DNA of 64,000 nucleotides from Haliclystus octoradiatus (taxonomy: Eukaryota > Cnidaria > Staurozoa > Stauromedusae > Haliclystidae). Shown in pieces: positions 44,948-57,600 of the stretch (positions are counted from its first letter, which is position 1; every line of letters starts with the position of its first letter). The notes under the pieces were generated by a model. The model had not been told where the DNA came from. It worked only from the letters and a program-made list of their open reading frames with translations, and ran no database searches. The translations under genes were made by a program, and so were the position numbers. The stretch lies in contig OU744447.1 in NCBI GenBank assembly GCA_916610825.1, positions 13,499,751 to 13,563,750 on the forward strand, read 5' to 3'.

Positions 44948-45892
44948 ATGTCAATCTGGAAGGCAAATTGTGCAGAGTTTTCTTCGGTCTTTCCTGAATC
45001 CCTCTCAGCTGAAATCAGGGTTGTTCTCATTGTAATATCTTCCATAATTGCAATTACATCTTCAGTTCTAAACGGATTATTTATTCTAGCAATGGTTCGC
45101 TTTAGAAGGATCAGAACACCTTCAAATTGTCTTATTTTAATTCTTGCAATAAGCGACTTGGCAACTGGCTTATTTACTCTACCAATTTTCATTTGTATAC
45201 ATCTTAGCAAACATTTGAGACAGTCGTGTTTGTTTTTATATGTAATTGGTATTATTGGCTCTATAACAACCATGATGACTGTGATTGGACTTATACAAGT
45301 GACAGCTGATAGATACATGGTATGTTGTCATCCACATATTTATCGTAGCGTAATGTCGTCCAGATTCCTGTATATGGTTACATATTCTACAATTTTAATA
45401 TCATTAACCATTGGTGGATTTGGGATATTTACACCAGGCGCTTTATTGTACCGCGTAGTGTTTGCATTGCTCATTTTATTCCTTGTTATCTGGTGCTGTT
45501 ATGTCTATAAAGCAATCTTTAAACTAAGAAAGGTAGTATCAGCGAGAAGAATATCTGATAGATCTGTACAACGACATCGAGACGTCAAATATTTTTCGAC
45601 TGTTGGATGGATTTTAACGACTGCGTTGGTTTGCTATTTACCACATGGTACAATTGTCCTTGTTCTTATGATTTTTAAATCGGATATCAACTCTTTTCTG
45701 ATAAGTACTGTAACACTACAGGTAATGGCAAATTCAGCAATTAACCCAGTGATTTATTGTGTCAAACTACCTTCCACAAAGAAAGCAATGTTATCATTGA
45801 TCAGAAATATTTCCACAAAGACAACTACTTCACGAAAGAAAATGAGAGTTCATAGAAATGTAAGAGTTTTTCCTACAATTTCCGAGGCATGA
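44948..45892 (+). CDS. Class A (rhodopsin-like) G protein-coupled receptor
   Basis: Single coding exon of 314 residues. The ATG at 44948 is preferred over 44921 because an acceptor AG at 44938-44939 separates them. Seven hydrophobic segments are seen. TM1 has SVLNGLFILAM, TM2 LILAISDLATG (conserved Asp), and TM3 begins after SCLF and ends with ADRYM. TM6 has VCYLP in place of CWxP, and TM7 has NSAINPVIY. The C tail is basic (KKMRVHRN). Odd points: the TM4-TM5 link is very short (FGIFTPGALLYRVV) with no cysteine to pair with the TM3 cysteine, there is no obvious TM4 Trp, and TM5 lacks the usual Pro. The ligand is unknown. It resembles the large pool of orphan invertebrate class A receptors. 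A polyadenylation signal AATAAA lies just after the stop (about 45900). Confidence 0.85.
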   Translation: MSIWKANCAEFSSVFPESLSAEIRVVLIVISSIIAITSSVLNGLFILAMVRFRRIRTPSNCLILILAISDLATGLFTLPIFICIHLSKHLRQSCLFLYVIGIIGSITTMMTVIGLIQVTADRYMVCCHPHIYRSVMSSRFLYMVTYSTILISLTIGGFGIFTPGALLYRVVFALLILFLVIWCCYVYKAIFKLRKVVSARRISDRSVQRHRDVKYFSTVGWILTTALVCYLPHGTIVLVLMIFKSDINSFLISTVTLQVMANSAINPVIYCVKLPSTKKAMLSLIRNISTKTTTSRKKMRVHRNVRVFPTISEA

Positions 45893-45904
45893 TACTTGTG
45901 AATA

Positions 45905-46932
45905 AATGTTTTAAATGACAATCCATGTGATAGAGGTAATAGTATATGCATATGCTGAATAATTATAGAATAGCATGATAGTAGGAAACAAAGGAACAAA
46001 ACCTTCATAGATGATAGTAATTCGTTTTTAATTTATATAGATATGTAATTAATGTTGAGATTGTACACATCTGTCAACAAAGGCCACAACATTCGTCTAG
46101 ACTAGTCTATTTTAAACCCACTTAAACCTGTTGTGGTGTCGATGTCCCGAAACACGCGGCCTTTGTTATTGCTCGAAAAGGGGCAGACTGACATTTGTAG
46201 ATGGTTTGTTTAAGGTTAGGTGTCCGGCTAAATGATATTATATTAGTACAACAACATGTGAGGTCCTTCATGACCTTCATGAAAATAATAATGATTTGTC
46301 CCATTGTGCTGCGATACTGACGTATGATCGAGGATTTGTTCATACAATAAATTCGGGCTGCCGTTTTCTTTATTTATTCATACTTTATAAAATATGACTT
46401 GTTTTGAGCAAAATAATTCGACTCACGTAAAACATTACTTGTTTTGAGCAAAATTTAGTCTACCCTATAATCTGAATGTTTGCATTGCAGTGAAAGAAAC
46501 AATCCAAACAATCTCTATTGTATAGCAATGATGTGTCAACTACCCTCACAGTTGTATGATTTGTGCAATACGCATAATAAATGTTTGCTTGTATGTCTCC
46601 AATAATAGCCTCGTAAGCGACTGTTTCATCTTTAGCATAACTTTTTATTAGATTTACTCTTCCACGAGAAACCCGGTCCGCAAGAAACAGAAGAGAACAT
46701 GATTCGCATGAAACTTAAATTACTCAACCCTTATTGGTTTAATTCCCGTTTTTTTAAGAAATAATTAAAAGAATCACAATAATTAATTACATGTACATGA
46801 ACAAATGGATGGTACATAATTATGTATAATCGTAGAGTATAATTGCCTTTGGTGGTCGCTTGCACAATAGTTCTAAATGCGACTTATCTTTATCTTCAAA
46901 TGAAGATAGTAGTAGATAGTAGTAGAAAATAT
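45905..46932. other. Non-coding stretch
   Basis: Contains two TTGTTTTGAGCAAAA copies (about 46395-46450) related to the motif cluster at 8700. No gene recognised. Confidence 0.35.
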
Positions 46933-47000
46933 GAGTAGTATTGTGAATTGAAATTTGAGATATCTTTAAATATCTCAAATTTCAATTCACAATACTACTC
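46933..47000. repeat. Perfect 31-bp inverted repeat with 6-nt loop
   Basis: 46933-46963 (GAGTAGTATTGTGAATTGAA onward) is the exact reverse complement of 46970-47000, with CTTTAA between. It would form a 31-bp uninterrupted hairpin in RNA, or a cruciform in DNA. No flanking transposon ends were seen. Confidence 0.9.
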
Positions 47001-49249
47001 CGACTGGCAAATATAAACAACTGATTAGATATTACAAACTACAAACTATTAGATTAACTGAGCGGAAAGAGTACAGTTAATTAAACTGTGGATTAAACTG
47101 TGAAATATATATATATATAAGTTGAAAGTCACGATTAACAGTTATGAGTCGTATACAAGCCTTATTGTTAAAAGGCTTGATCCATGATTACTTTAATTTG
47201 TTCATTGTTTATAATTTGATGATCTTTATCTCTAGCCTTTACTCAAATTGATTAAGTTTTGGAAGCATTCAAATTCACAAACTGGAACGTTTCTTAAAGG
47301 GATTATGCAGACCGACAGTCTTCTTTATTGAAAAGTGAGTTCACTTTTCAATACTCGTTTTCATGTTAGCTGTGTTCTTCTCTCTGGTGTTCAATGTTTA
47401 TGAAAAATGAAAAGCTGCATGACGCCATCTTGCCTCGTGTATTTTTCCAAGGCGCTGACTAGTTTTCTTGAATTGATATAGTTGCGACCCAATTTTAATA
47501 TTTCATGGTATGTCCAAATATTGTAAACATTATTTATCGATGCAATCAAATGGAAAGACAGGAGAAAAGTGATAGAAAGTAAAGATCAAAAATATCTGAA
47601 ACGCAGACAGGACCTCAGCTCAAAGCTACAGATATCTGTCCGTGCAAATGCAATGACAATATGCGTGTGTTTGAAATTTTACAAAAGAAAACTACAAATT
47701 TCTGAGAGTCTTTCAGACTCTCGAATTGCTCTGGTCTTTTCAAAAATTATTTATTATCTGGATAATGTAACCAAGGTAACTTATACTGTGTGCTGTGATG
47801 CTGCCATGCTTAGGCCTATGCTTCGTAGATTAATTGGCTATTCTATTTGGAATTGTAATCAAATTTCCAAAAGATGTTAACTACCTAACGTATATGTATA
47901 TTGATCAACATTTGTGAGAAGTGTCAAATTGTCAATCGTTAGCATATAGTACAATTTTAGTTATAGTATAGTTTATAGTATAGTTGTTGAACTTGCTGTT
48001 GACTTGGTCTTTTTTGAAATTGTTGAATAATAAAAACATGTTTACGTTTTTTGAGCTGACTCGTTTTATTTATTGTCATATTTTTTCTGACTTCAAAGTT
48101 ACATTATAGCCTGCACCATAAAATGCGGTAGGCCCTTATTTATTGCAATTTATTATTGATTCCTGTCCATCAGAGTTTTCTAGCAAAATCGAAATTAATT
48201 ATGAAATAGGAATAAATCTTTAGGCCATTTCTGTTTGTTTTGCTATCCTCGACCTCGCAGCTTTCAATCCAGTCGACCAAAATGCGAAGTCGATGTAGTG
48301 ACGTACAATAAAATCTGCACCCAAAAAAATCTATAAGGGTGATTCTCACCGGGATTCTCACATGCTTTGTTTACTTCAGTTGACATGATTGCAATAAGTT
48401 TTATTTTAGGCTTCGTAGCTATGACAATTAATTGATCGAACAGAGGTGATCAATTTACTTTCAACAATAGATTTACCGTGCATCGAACATAAGCTTCCGC
48501 TCTAGGTTTTTGAAAAGTGACTGGACAGAGAACTGCGCGAATCACACAGACCCTATTCTTTGGTGAATGACTCGCGGTCTGTAGCGCAGATTAGCACTAC
48601 ACTAGACTAGTGAAGCCCTATAAAAACTTCAATTTCCGGTCTCAGTTGTGTAAGTGAAAATCGCGTTTACATGTTGAATATTGAAAAAAAAATTGAAAAT
48701 TGGGAATAAATCTATGAAAACAGACAAAATTTGTGACACTCATTTGAGAAGAAATTTGGGTAGAAATTGTGTTGCTTGTATAGTATACTGTCAAACTGAA
48801 GAAGGACTTTTTTTCTCTTGCCTCGCTAAATACGTATTCTTGTTCAGTACTATTTTCCTATTTTACTAATGCAATTTTTGAAGCTACAAATAGTGGTGTG
48901 ATTCAGTGCATATTTAAAGACAAAGTGCAAAGTCCGTCGGTCAATTTTATGCATTTAACATAGCTATATCGAAAAACTCTATTTTATGTGCTGAAAGGAA
49001 GCTAGAAAATATTATTTATCACTATAAAAATACTCAGTCCAATTTCTAAATCTGAAATTATCCATAAGAAGCACTTCAAATCCGATCTGATCCGAGGATC
49101 TCAAAAATCAACCCGAATCTGACCCGATACGATCGGATCGCGCTCGGTTCGGATTCACAAATCTTTTTTGCAATATATATACTACATTTGTAAAGATAGT
49201 CTGGGGGTTTATTCCCATTTTAAAAAACGCTCTGACTATAGAGCTTTTT
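47001..49249. other. Non-coding stretch
   Basis: No recognised gene. A perfect 11-bp hairpin (TTGAAAAGTGA / TCACTTTTCAA) lies at about 47331-47354. A patch rich in GATCCGAT/CGGATC-type words lies at 49080-49160. The frames 47569-47880 and 48681-48869 have no domain. Confidence 0.35.
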
Positions 49250-49289
49250 CACGTGACGTCATCAGTATATAGACGGCCATATTGCGGTT

Positions 49290-50274
49290 ATGTTTCTGGA
49301 AATATTTGAACACTCCAATATGGCGACTAACGAAGCTTCTTGTTCTCAAAGTGCTCCACCGCAAATATCATCTTGTTCAACTTCAAAACCAGATTTCAAG
49401 CTATCATCCTACGCAGAAAAACTTAGTGAACATGTTAGAAATCGCTATATCGATAAGATTATGGTTATTGGTGGTGTAGATCCTTTACTTATACCAGAAA
49501 GCAGTTTTGATTCTGAATGCCTTCCTCCTATCGAAGCAGTAGATTTGGTTTCTTATTTGGTTCTACAAACTAGTTTTTATACAAGTAAGCAATTCAAAGC
49601 TTTTAAAAGTCTCTTGGCGTACGACCAGCTTGTATCTGGGTTTATAACTTCTGTTTTGGGGAAAAGATTTGGTGATAATTTTCTTGTAATTGGCAAAGTG
49701 AAGCACTTCCAACGGATGAGCCTGAAGCCGGTTAGGGTGTGGATTATCACAAACGAAGAAGGAGCTATTTATGCAGCTCATTGTGTAGACTGCATGGCTG
49801 GCCTTGGTGAATGTTGCTCCCATGTAGCAAGTATTTTATTTTATATTGAAGTATGGATACCTCTCAATGGCAAGCTTGCTTGCACCCAAGTTAAATGTAC
49901 CTGGATTCTTCCAACCTCTGTGAAAGAGTGGACTATTGTGAGATTGAAAGCATGAACCTCAAATCTGCCAAGAAGATGAGAGATGAACTGAATGAAAGCG
50001 TAGATCATTTCGCTAAAAATCCAACTTCTCAGGAATTTGTAGATATTCAAAGTTCAAATGTAAATGTAAATAAATCTACACAAGATCTACCTAAAGCTTC
50101 GGAGACAGAAATGACACAGCTATATGAAAATCTTGGCAAATGCAAGATAAATCATGTCATTCTGAGTCTAATTGATCCATATGCTAACAGGTTTATTGCT
50201 GAAAGTAGAACTATTGCTTGCATTATGGATCTATTTGACGAGACATATTTAAATTTAGAATATCACCAACTCAT
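49290..50274 (+). pseudogene. SWIM-YqaJ protein, N-terminal part
   Basis: An N-terminal part of about 220 residues (from 49290, or from the better-placed ATG at 49320, MATNEAS). It carries a SWIM zinc finger near residue 170-190 (HCVDCMAGLGECCSHVASIL), with Cys/Cys and Cys/His ligand pairs. This domain precedes the YqaJ nuclease in a family of animal transposon-linked proteins. LACTQVKCTWILPTSVKE follows, typical of the family. The frame changes once around 49890-49940, continuing as ESMNLKSAKKMRDEL to ETYLNLEYHQL. It stops at 50274 because a Gypsy element was inserted there; CTCAT (50270-50274) is repeated at 61307-61311, where the gene resumes. Confidence 0.75.
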
Positions 50275-50362
50275 TGTTGTATATGGTTAAATATGTAACA
50301 CGTAGATTCTATTATAAAACTTGTATGTATTTAGTCACATGTTTATGTGTTGTGGATTAGAT

Positions 50363-52230
50363 GAATTGAAACTTGCTAAAAAACAATTACGTGATTGTTC
50401 TCCTACTATACACAATATCAGTCTTTTACAATCTATTGTTGATCAAAAAACAATAGATCTCGCTGCCGCTCATAACGCCCTAATCGAGCGTGAATTAAAC
50501 GCTATAATTTTAGCGGTAAAAACGGGTAGTAATAGTAATAAGCATTGTATAGCATGGAAAGAGATAAGGCGTCTTAAGAACCCATCCCACAAGCCCTTAT
50601 TAGTTGAAGCGTATGATTCTGTCGAGGCAAACAGTATGATTCGTAATTATTTTTATGATTTATATAATCCCCCATCCTGTCTACTATCGTTAAATAAATT
50701 AGCTCCACCGCCTAACTTCTCCCCTCCTGATATGTCCAATTATAATACTTCTCCTGTTACTAATGACGAATTATGCTCTTCGAGAACCTCTTGTACAAAA
50801 TGAGCTACTTACCATCATAAATGCCGTTTTGTCAGGGGAGCAACAAGTACCGGGTCAATGGCGAAGATCTGCTGTCATCACCGTCAACAAGAACACGTCT
50901 AGAAACCTAAACCAACAGAGGGGTATCACTTTAAGTTGTACTGCAGGAAAAGCTAATAATAAGATTCTACATAAAAGGCTGGTGTCAGTAATTGACCCAT
51001 ATTTGAGATACAATCAAAATGGTGGCAGGAATAGCCGGTCAACCTTAGGCCAAATTCTATCAGCTAGGATATTGTTAGAAGGCTGTAGGACTCATCAAAA
51101 AGACATTGTTGCAATTTTTATTGACTTCAAAAAGGCCTTTGACTCTGTGTTAAGATGCAGAATCCCAGAAATATTAGATTTCTATAATGTACCTATTGTT
51201 CTTATCGATGCTATTATGTCCTTTTATTCTTCTACTTCGGCTTTTGTTAGAACTCACTATGGTGATACTGATGATTTCCCGACAGCTTGTGGCGTACTAC
51301 AGGGTGACACATTGTCCCCTTTTTTATTTACACTATTTATCGATTATGTTTTTCGTATTTCATGTCCTGACTCTTCCGGTTTTATCCTTGATCGTCGTAG
51401 GTCTTCACGTCATCCAGAGCGCAGCGTATCGGACCTCTCATTCGTTGACGATATTGCTATCTTAACAAATAGCATATCTGAAGCACAACAGCTTCTTGAT
51501 GAAGTTGAACGGGTTGGTAAAACGGAAGGCTTGACAATTAACACGACTAAGACGAAATTTATTGCTTTAGGCATAAAACAGGCACACCTTGCTACATCTA
51601 ATGGTGAAATAGAACGTGTAGATTCGTTCAAGTACCTAGGTTCTGTACTTCCATCTTCTTCAGATGATTTAACGACACAACGTAGAGGCCAGGCTTGGGC
51701 AGCCATTAGAGGTCTGAATAAATTCTGGGCGTCCGATGTCAACACTGACGTTGAGTTAAGACTGTTCAGACACACGATAGAACCTGTTCTATTATATGCT
51801 TCTGAAACGTGGGTTCTATCAACCTCACTATTGACCCGACTTGACTCAGCTTATGACGCCATGCTTCGGCATGCTTTAGGAGTACATTGGCCCAACTTAC
51901 TGTCTACTGCTAAACTTAGGAAACTTTCCCCTTCTGCCTCTGCTATTGCTCACCAACGTCAGATGTCTTTTTTAGGTCACATCGAAAGATCAAAGACGTA
52001 TGCCCCTCAACCGCTGCATGACATACTTCATTGGCAACCGAAGGAGATGCTTCGACGGGGCTATGGTAGAGTAGTATCTTTTCATAATGTTTTGTATCGT
52101 GAATTGTGTTATTTAAAAGTTTCTTTGTCAGCTATGTCTGACCGTGTTTTGTGGCGTTCTTTATGTAGCAAATATGTAAGGCGTAAGAGGGACGGCACAT
52201 TCCTATAATGTGACTGTCTATACTACTACT
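50363..52230 (+). mobile_element. RTE-like LINE, 5'-truncated, inside the LTR
   Basis: Inserted in the 5' LTR with a 7-bp duplication ATTAGAT (50356-50362 and 52231-52237). It ends in TACTACTACT, a short simple-repeat tail typical of RTE-like elements rather than poly(A). RT motifs: RGITLSCTAGK, FIDFKKAFDSV, CGVLQGDTLSPFLFTLFIDY and LSFVDDIAIL (FVDD instead of the usual FADD). The C-terminal half has FKYLGSVLPS, LLYASETWVLS and DRVLWRSLCSKYV. The endonuclease is missing (5' truncation). An internal loss near 50770-50800 removes the RT fingers between NDEL and VQNELL and changes frame, so it is dead. Confidence 0.8.
50763..52208 (+). pseudogene. LINE reverse transcriptase, RTE-like
   Basis: A 481-residue open frame from the RT region to the C terminus, without internal stops. 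Catalytic aspartates are present in FIDFKKAFD (near residue 124) and SFVDD (near 224). The N-terminal fingers are deleted, so it cannot be a complete enzyme despite the long frame. The C terminus (GHIERSKTYAPQ, WQPKEMLRRGYGR, then SDRVLWRSLC) matches the usual end of these polymerases. RTE is my best guess; a related clade is possible. Confidence 0.75.
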
Positions 52231-54456
52231 ATTAGATTCATCCAAACATCACATGGCGCAGTTGGTATTTAAGAACTGTTATTTTTGAAATGTTCTTAAT
52301 CATCGATTTATTACATTTACTTTTGTTATAATTAGTTTTACTTGTTTATCTTACCTTTTTAATTTATTATTATCACGAGTCGTCGCTCAAAACATAAATC
52401 TATTAATTCAGAAGTAAATACTTCCATCGAGACGTGGTTAGATGGTTTAGAAGAAATGGTATTATTCATCGCTAATAATTTAGAAAAATTAACAACCACC
52501 AACCAACAAGATGATATCAAGGCAAAGAAAACAACGATAACTAGCAAGCCTGGTAATAGCAGTAAAGACACTTCAGTGGGAGGTAATATGCCGACGATTA
52601 GAATGTCAAACGCTTACCCGCCCCCAGATAAACTATCTGAACATTTTACATATGGGCAGTATTTAGATTGGAGATATCAAATTGACAATTATTTAACTTT
52701 TTCTTAATTGAATCAATATCCTGATGAAAATCAAGTATCATTTTTACTTTCTCGTCTTCCACAAGAACTTATTGACACTGTTCGTATCGTTTTGAAACTG
52801 GGTTTATCCTCGTGTTCTGCTAATGACGTCTTGGATCAGTTATCTTCATATTATAAGAAGAAAGATAACTCTCGCATACGTCGCTCTACATTTATGCGTC
52901 GCAAACAAGGTGAGAATGAAACATTTTCTTCATATTACAGAGAATTATTAAAATTATACCATCTCACGGATCCGTGCAATAATTGTCACGATAGAACGTT
53001 GGGCGATTTTCTCATAGAAGGACTATTTGATTCTGAAATTCGCCGGAAGTGTCGTGCACTAAGCGAAGACACAACTGTTTCAGAGATCGTCACTCTTTGT
53101 GAAGCGGAAGAAGGCGCTCGAGCGGAAGAACTTAAGAGTGTTGAACGCGCAATTTACAAAGTTAATAAAGCAGAAGCAATTGGTGCAAAATTTAAAACTA
53201 TTCCAAAAAGCACAACAAATACCTCCTGCAAACAATGCAGAAATAAAAATACAGCTCACGAGAGTAATAATTGCTGGGCTAAGGACAAACTTTGTCATAA
53301 TTGTGGTCGAAAAGGTCATTTCAGACCAATTTGCAGAGATCCAGCGAAAGTAAATAGTGGTAGTGTTAACGAATCTCATGTGGTTCAAATTCAAGGTGTT
53401 AAATTGCACAAATCCCACATTAACGTTAACGCTGTTACTCAACATCCAAAACGGAATAAACACATTTTTCTGGACATTGTTTTAGGTAATAGGAAGAAAC
53501 CTATTAAAGTTATTGCTACTCCTGATACTGGTGCAGAGGTTTGTGTCGCTGATAGAACATTATTAGACGAAAATAATATACCTTTGTCTAGACTACACCC
53601 TACTGATGATAATTTAATGGTCACAAACGGATCCGCCTTGTCAGTTATGGGTACATTTACTTGTCACGTCCAAATTAACATGTACAAAACAAAGCTAAAG
53701 ATTTACATATGTGATAATATTTCTGACGTTCTAATACCAACGAAAAATTTAATCAAATTGGGGATTATTCCTGCTACATTTCCAGGACCCATGCTGACCG
53801 TTAAGAGGGCAATTTTGTCTCCTAACGATGTCCAAACTAGCGCATCTATTCGCGAAGATTTACTTAATGAGTTTAAAGATGTGTTTAGAGCTGATGAGCA
53901 CCTTAAGCCTATGTCAGGTGCACCTATGCATTTATTATTATTATTATTATTATTATTTATCTGGAAGATGAATATACACCATATGCCATTTCTACACCAC
54001 GGAAAATTCCATATGCTTGGTAAGACGAATTCAAATCAACCCTTGATACGATGGTAGCGAAAGGTATTATTAAACCTGCTGATGATATACCAACTGACTT
54101 TGTATCATCTTTGGTTGTCGTTCAAAAACCAAATGGTAAGTTACGTTTATGTGTTGATTTCGCTAATCTTAATAAATTTGTAAAAAGACCAGTACATCCT
54201 TTCAAGGACCCTTGGCAGGCCGTCTCAAATATTTTACCACTCTAGACGCTATGTCTGGATATTGGCAAGTCCCGTTAGATGAGGATAGCATACCACTAAC
54301 AACTTTTTTAACACCATGGGGACGCTTCCAATATCGTCGAGCTGTAATGGGTTTAGTGTCCGCTGGCGACGAATATTGCCGACGGGGAGACGAAGCATTT
54401 GCTGATATTGCAAATTTAGAGAAGGTTGTTGATGACATTCTATTACACGATGACAC

Positions 54457-54669
54457 TGTTATATTATTAAGAATGAAGTATAGATATATATATTCAATGA
54501 CTAGTCAGGTAGTTCATGTATTCAAGATGGCTGCTTTATTCTGGTTATTCTGATATGCCACATGGCCTTAAACAAGGTGGCCTCATAATGAAGTATAAAT
54601 GAATCATTATGAGGCAATCTAAGATAATCAAGATTTAGCATTAATCTAATCAGATCTAACATTATAACA
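54457..54669 (-). repeat. 3' LTR of the Mag-type element
   Basis: 213 bp, preceded in element sense by a polypurine tract. By eye identical to the other LTR at 58650-58862. Confidence 0.9.
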
Positions 54670-54696
54670 TCTTCCCTTTTACTATATTAAAAGCTA

Positions 54697-57600
54697 TTAT
54701 GTAAATCTTGCTGGTTTTACAATCTGTCGTCTAATGCGTGATGTTGTTGTTGGATCTATTGTATTCCCCATGGCTTTGTTTTCTTTGTTTACTTCTGTTT
54801 CAATGCTTTCATTTTCCTCTCGACTAGTAGATTCAGGTTGACTACTTGTATTGTTTTGCATACGCTGTGGGGTTGAATTGTAAGTGGAGGAACTGTCCTC
54901 ATGAATGCTTCTATCTGGGTTGAGATGAGTTCTTGTGCGACGAAGTATCTGACCTGATGGCGTCTGAATGATGTAGGATTTTGGCGATGCATCATGACGA
55001 ATTACAGTAGCAGGCAACCATTGTTTACCGTATCTGTGACGTACTGCCTGGCCAGGCCAAAGTACACTTTTTTCTGCTGCTGATTGTTGGTAGTACCACG
55101 AAGCTTGTCCCTGTCGTTGTGCTAATAAGCTGCGAACAGTAGAAGGTTTCCAGACCTCCGGCTGGAGCTGGTGCGGATACTTCTGAAGTCTGTTTCGAAG
55201 CACCCGGCCTTGCAGAAGTGTTGCTGGTGAAGGTAAACCACCGCCAATTGGAGTGTTACGCATTGCCATCATAGTCGCTTGCAAGTCTTTGCCGTCATCT
55301 AGCATCTTCTTCAGGTGAATCTTCACATTCTGCACGTGACGTTCCGCAGAACCATTAGATTGTGGATAATGCGGACTAGATGTTATGTGTTGCATATCTA
55401 GTGACTTTCTAAATTCTCTAAATTCTTGGCTTCCAAATTGTGGGCCATTATCACTGATCAGATGCTCTGGAATGCCGTAGTTAGTAAAATTCTTCAATAA
55501 AGATTTTGTCACATTTAATGTTTTTGTTTGAGTCAGTGGAATCACACTTGGCCATTTTGAGTAGAGGTCCACAAGAAGAAGGTAGTGGTTCCCGTCTAAC
55601 TCGAACAAGTCTGTCGATACTGTTTGGTATGGGTATTCTGGAATCGGATATTGCATGAGAGGTTCATTAGCGTTGGCATTTCTATTTCTCTGGCAGATTC
55701 CACATGCCTCTACCATGTCCTTAATTTGAGTAGCATAACCAGGCCAATATACAGCTGTTTTCGCCCTTTCCAAACATTTAGAAATACCAAAATGTCCACT
55801 ATGGATTTGTTTTAGAGTTTCTCTAATGAGTGTGGATGGTATCACCAATTGACTGTTTCTAAACAACATGCCTGAGTAAAGACAGAGATTGTCTCGCTCT
55901 GCCCAATAAGGCTTGACTGCAGCCGGTAGTAGGTCTTTTCTAGCAGGCCAGCCATTATTGACAAAATTTAGTATTGCTTGCAATGTAGCATCATTTTCGG
56001 TGGCTTCTATGATGTCATTTCTTTTTTCTTTGGCTACTACATCACATATTCTGATAATTTCTTGTTCCATTGGATCATCATATTCGTTATCTAAATATGC
56101 TCTTGACAGTGTGTCTGCTAAGATTAGTTCTTTTCCAGGTTTGTATTCGAGAGTAATCTCATATTGTAAACATCTTAACCGCATTCTTGCCAGGCGAGGA
56201 GAGACATCTGAAATAGGCTTGTTCATTATTCCAAGCAAAGGCTTATGATCCGTTTCTATGGTCACAGCCTGGCCAAATACGTACTGGTGAAACCTTGTAG
56301 CCCCAAATTGTACAGCTAACATTTCTTTCTCGATTTGAGCATAGTTTTTCTGAGCAGTTGTTAATGTGCATGAAGCATACTCAATTGGCCGTCCAGCTTG
56401 TATCAATACTGCACCTAAACCCGCTTTTGATGCGTCTACAGATAATGTTACTGGTATTTTGGCATTGAAGAGTCCTAGCGTAGGTGCTGAGGCAATCATT
56501 TCTTTAATTGCTGCTAATGACTGTTCTTGATTCTCATCCCATGTGAATTCAACATCTTCTTTTAATAAATCACGCAGAGATGAAGCCTTTTCTGACAGAT
56601 TAGGACAAAATTTTGCAACATATGTTACCATGCCGAGAATTCGTTGCAGATCATCTTTGCTTTTTGGTGATGGCATCTCACAAATCGCCTGTATACGATT
56701 TTGATCGATTCTGATTCCATTGCCACTCACTATCTGTCCAAGATATTTGAGCTCTTTCATACCAAAATTACATTTTTTCTTGTTTAACTTCAGATTGATT
56801 TTTCTACATCTCTTTAAAACAGCTTCCAGTCTCTTGTTGTGCTCCTCTTCATCTTTTCCATGGACAAGTATGTCGTCAATATAGACTTCTACACCTTCAA
56901 TATCTGAGAAGTGATCAGCAACTGTTCTATGAAATACTTCAGGTGCTGAGCTGACACCATAAGGAAGACGAAGGAACCGATATCGTCCAAATGGTGTTCC
57001 AAATGTAGTAATATAGCTACTTTTCTCATCTAGGGCCATTTGCATAAACCCTGTAGTAGCATCTAATGAGGAGAAAATAGTCGAGTCATGTATCTTTGCA
57101 AATATCTCTTCTGCCGTTGGCACTTGGCAATGTTCACGTTTAATTGCTTTATTCAAGGAAAGTGGGTCTAGGCATACTCTTAATGACCCATTAGGTTTGG
57201 AAACCACGACAATTGGATTAACCCATTCTGTTGGAGACGTGACTTTTGTTATCATATTGTTTCTTTCCATGTCAGCTAATGTTGCCTTTAGTTGGTCACG
57301 TATACGGAATGGTATACGACGTGCTGCGTGGATGGTGGGTGTGTGATCTTCCTTCAGTTTAATGGAGTGATTGCCTGGTAGGCGTCCAGTCCCAGTGAAT
57401 ACAGATTCATATACTTCTGGAAGACTTTCACCAACTGAGTTGATTGTACAAACAGGTAATAGACCCATTTCTTGTAAGCTGTGATAGCCTAGCAATGTGG
57501 CATCAGTATTTTTATGGTCTACAATCACAAATTCAAGGACATAATATTTTCCTTGGTGATAAATCGCAAGGTCTGTTTTGCCAACTACTTTTATTTTGGC

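Larger units (their letters stand above)
50275..52253 (+). repeat. 5' LTR of the outer Gypsy element, split by a LINE
   Basis: LTR sequence occupies 50275-50362 and resumes at 52231-52253; the 3' copy at 61204-61306 is continuous. The split is caused by the LINE at 50363-52230, with ATTAGAT present on both sides. Confidence 0.85.

Noticed and set aside
44875-45318. 147-residue minus-strand frame opposite the GPCR
   Set aside because: Antisense shadow of the receptor exon.
47569-47880. 103-residue plus-strand frame
   Set aside because: No recognisable motif, and composition resembles surrounding non-coding DNA.
49080-49160. GATCCGAT/CGGATC-rich patch as a terminal repeat of the DNA transposon
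   Set aside because: No mirrored partner could be seen because the right end lies outside the window.
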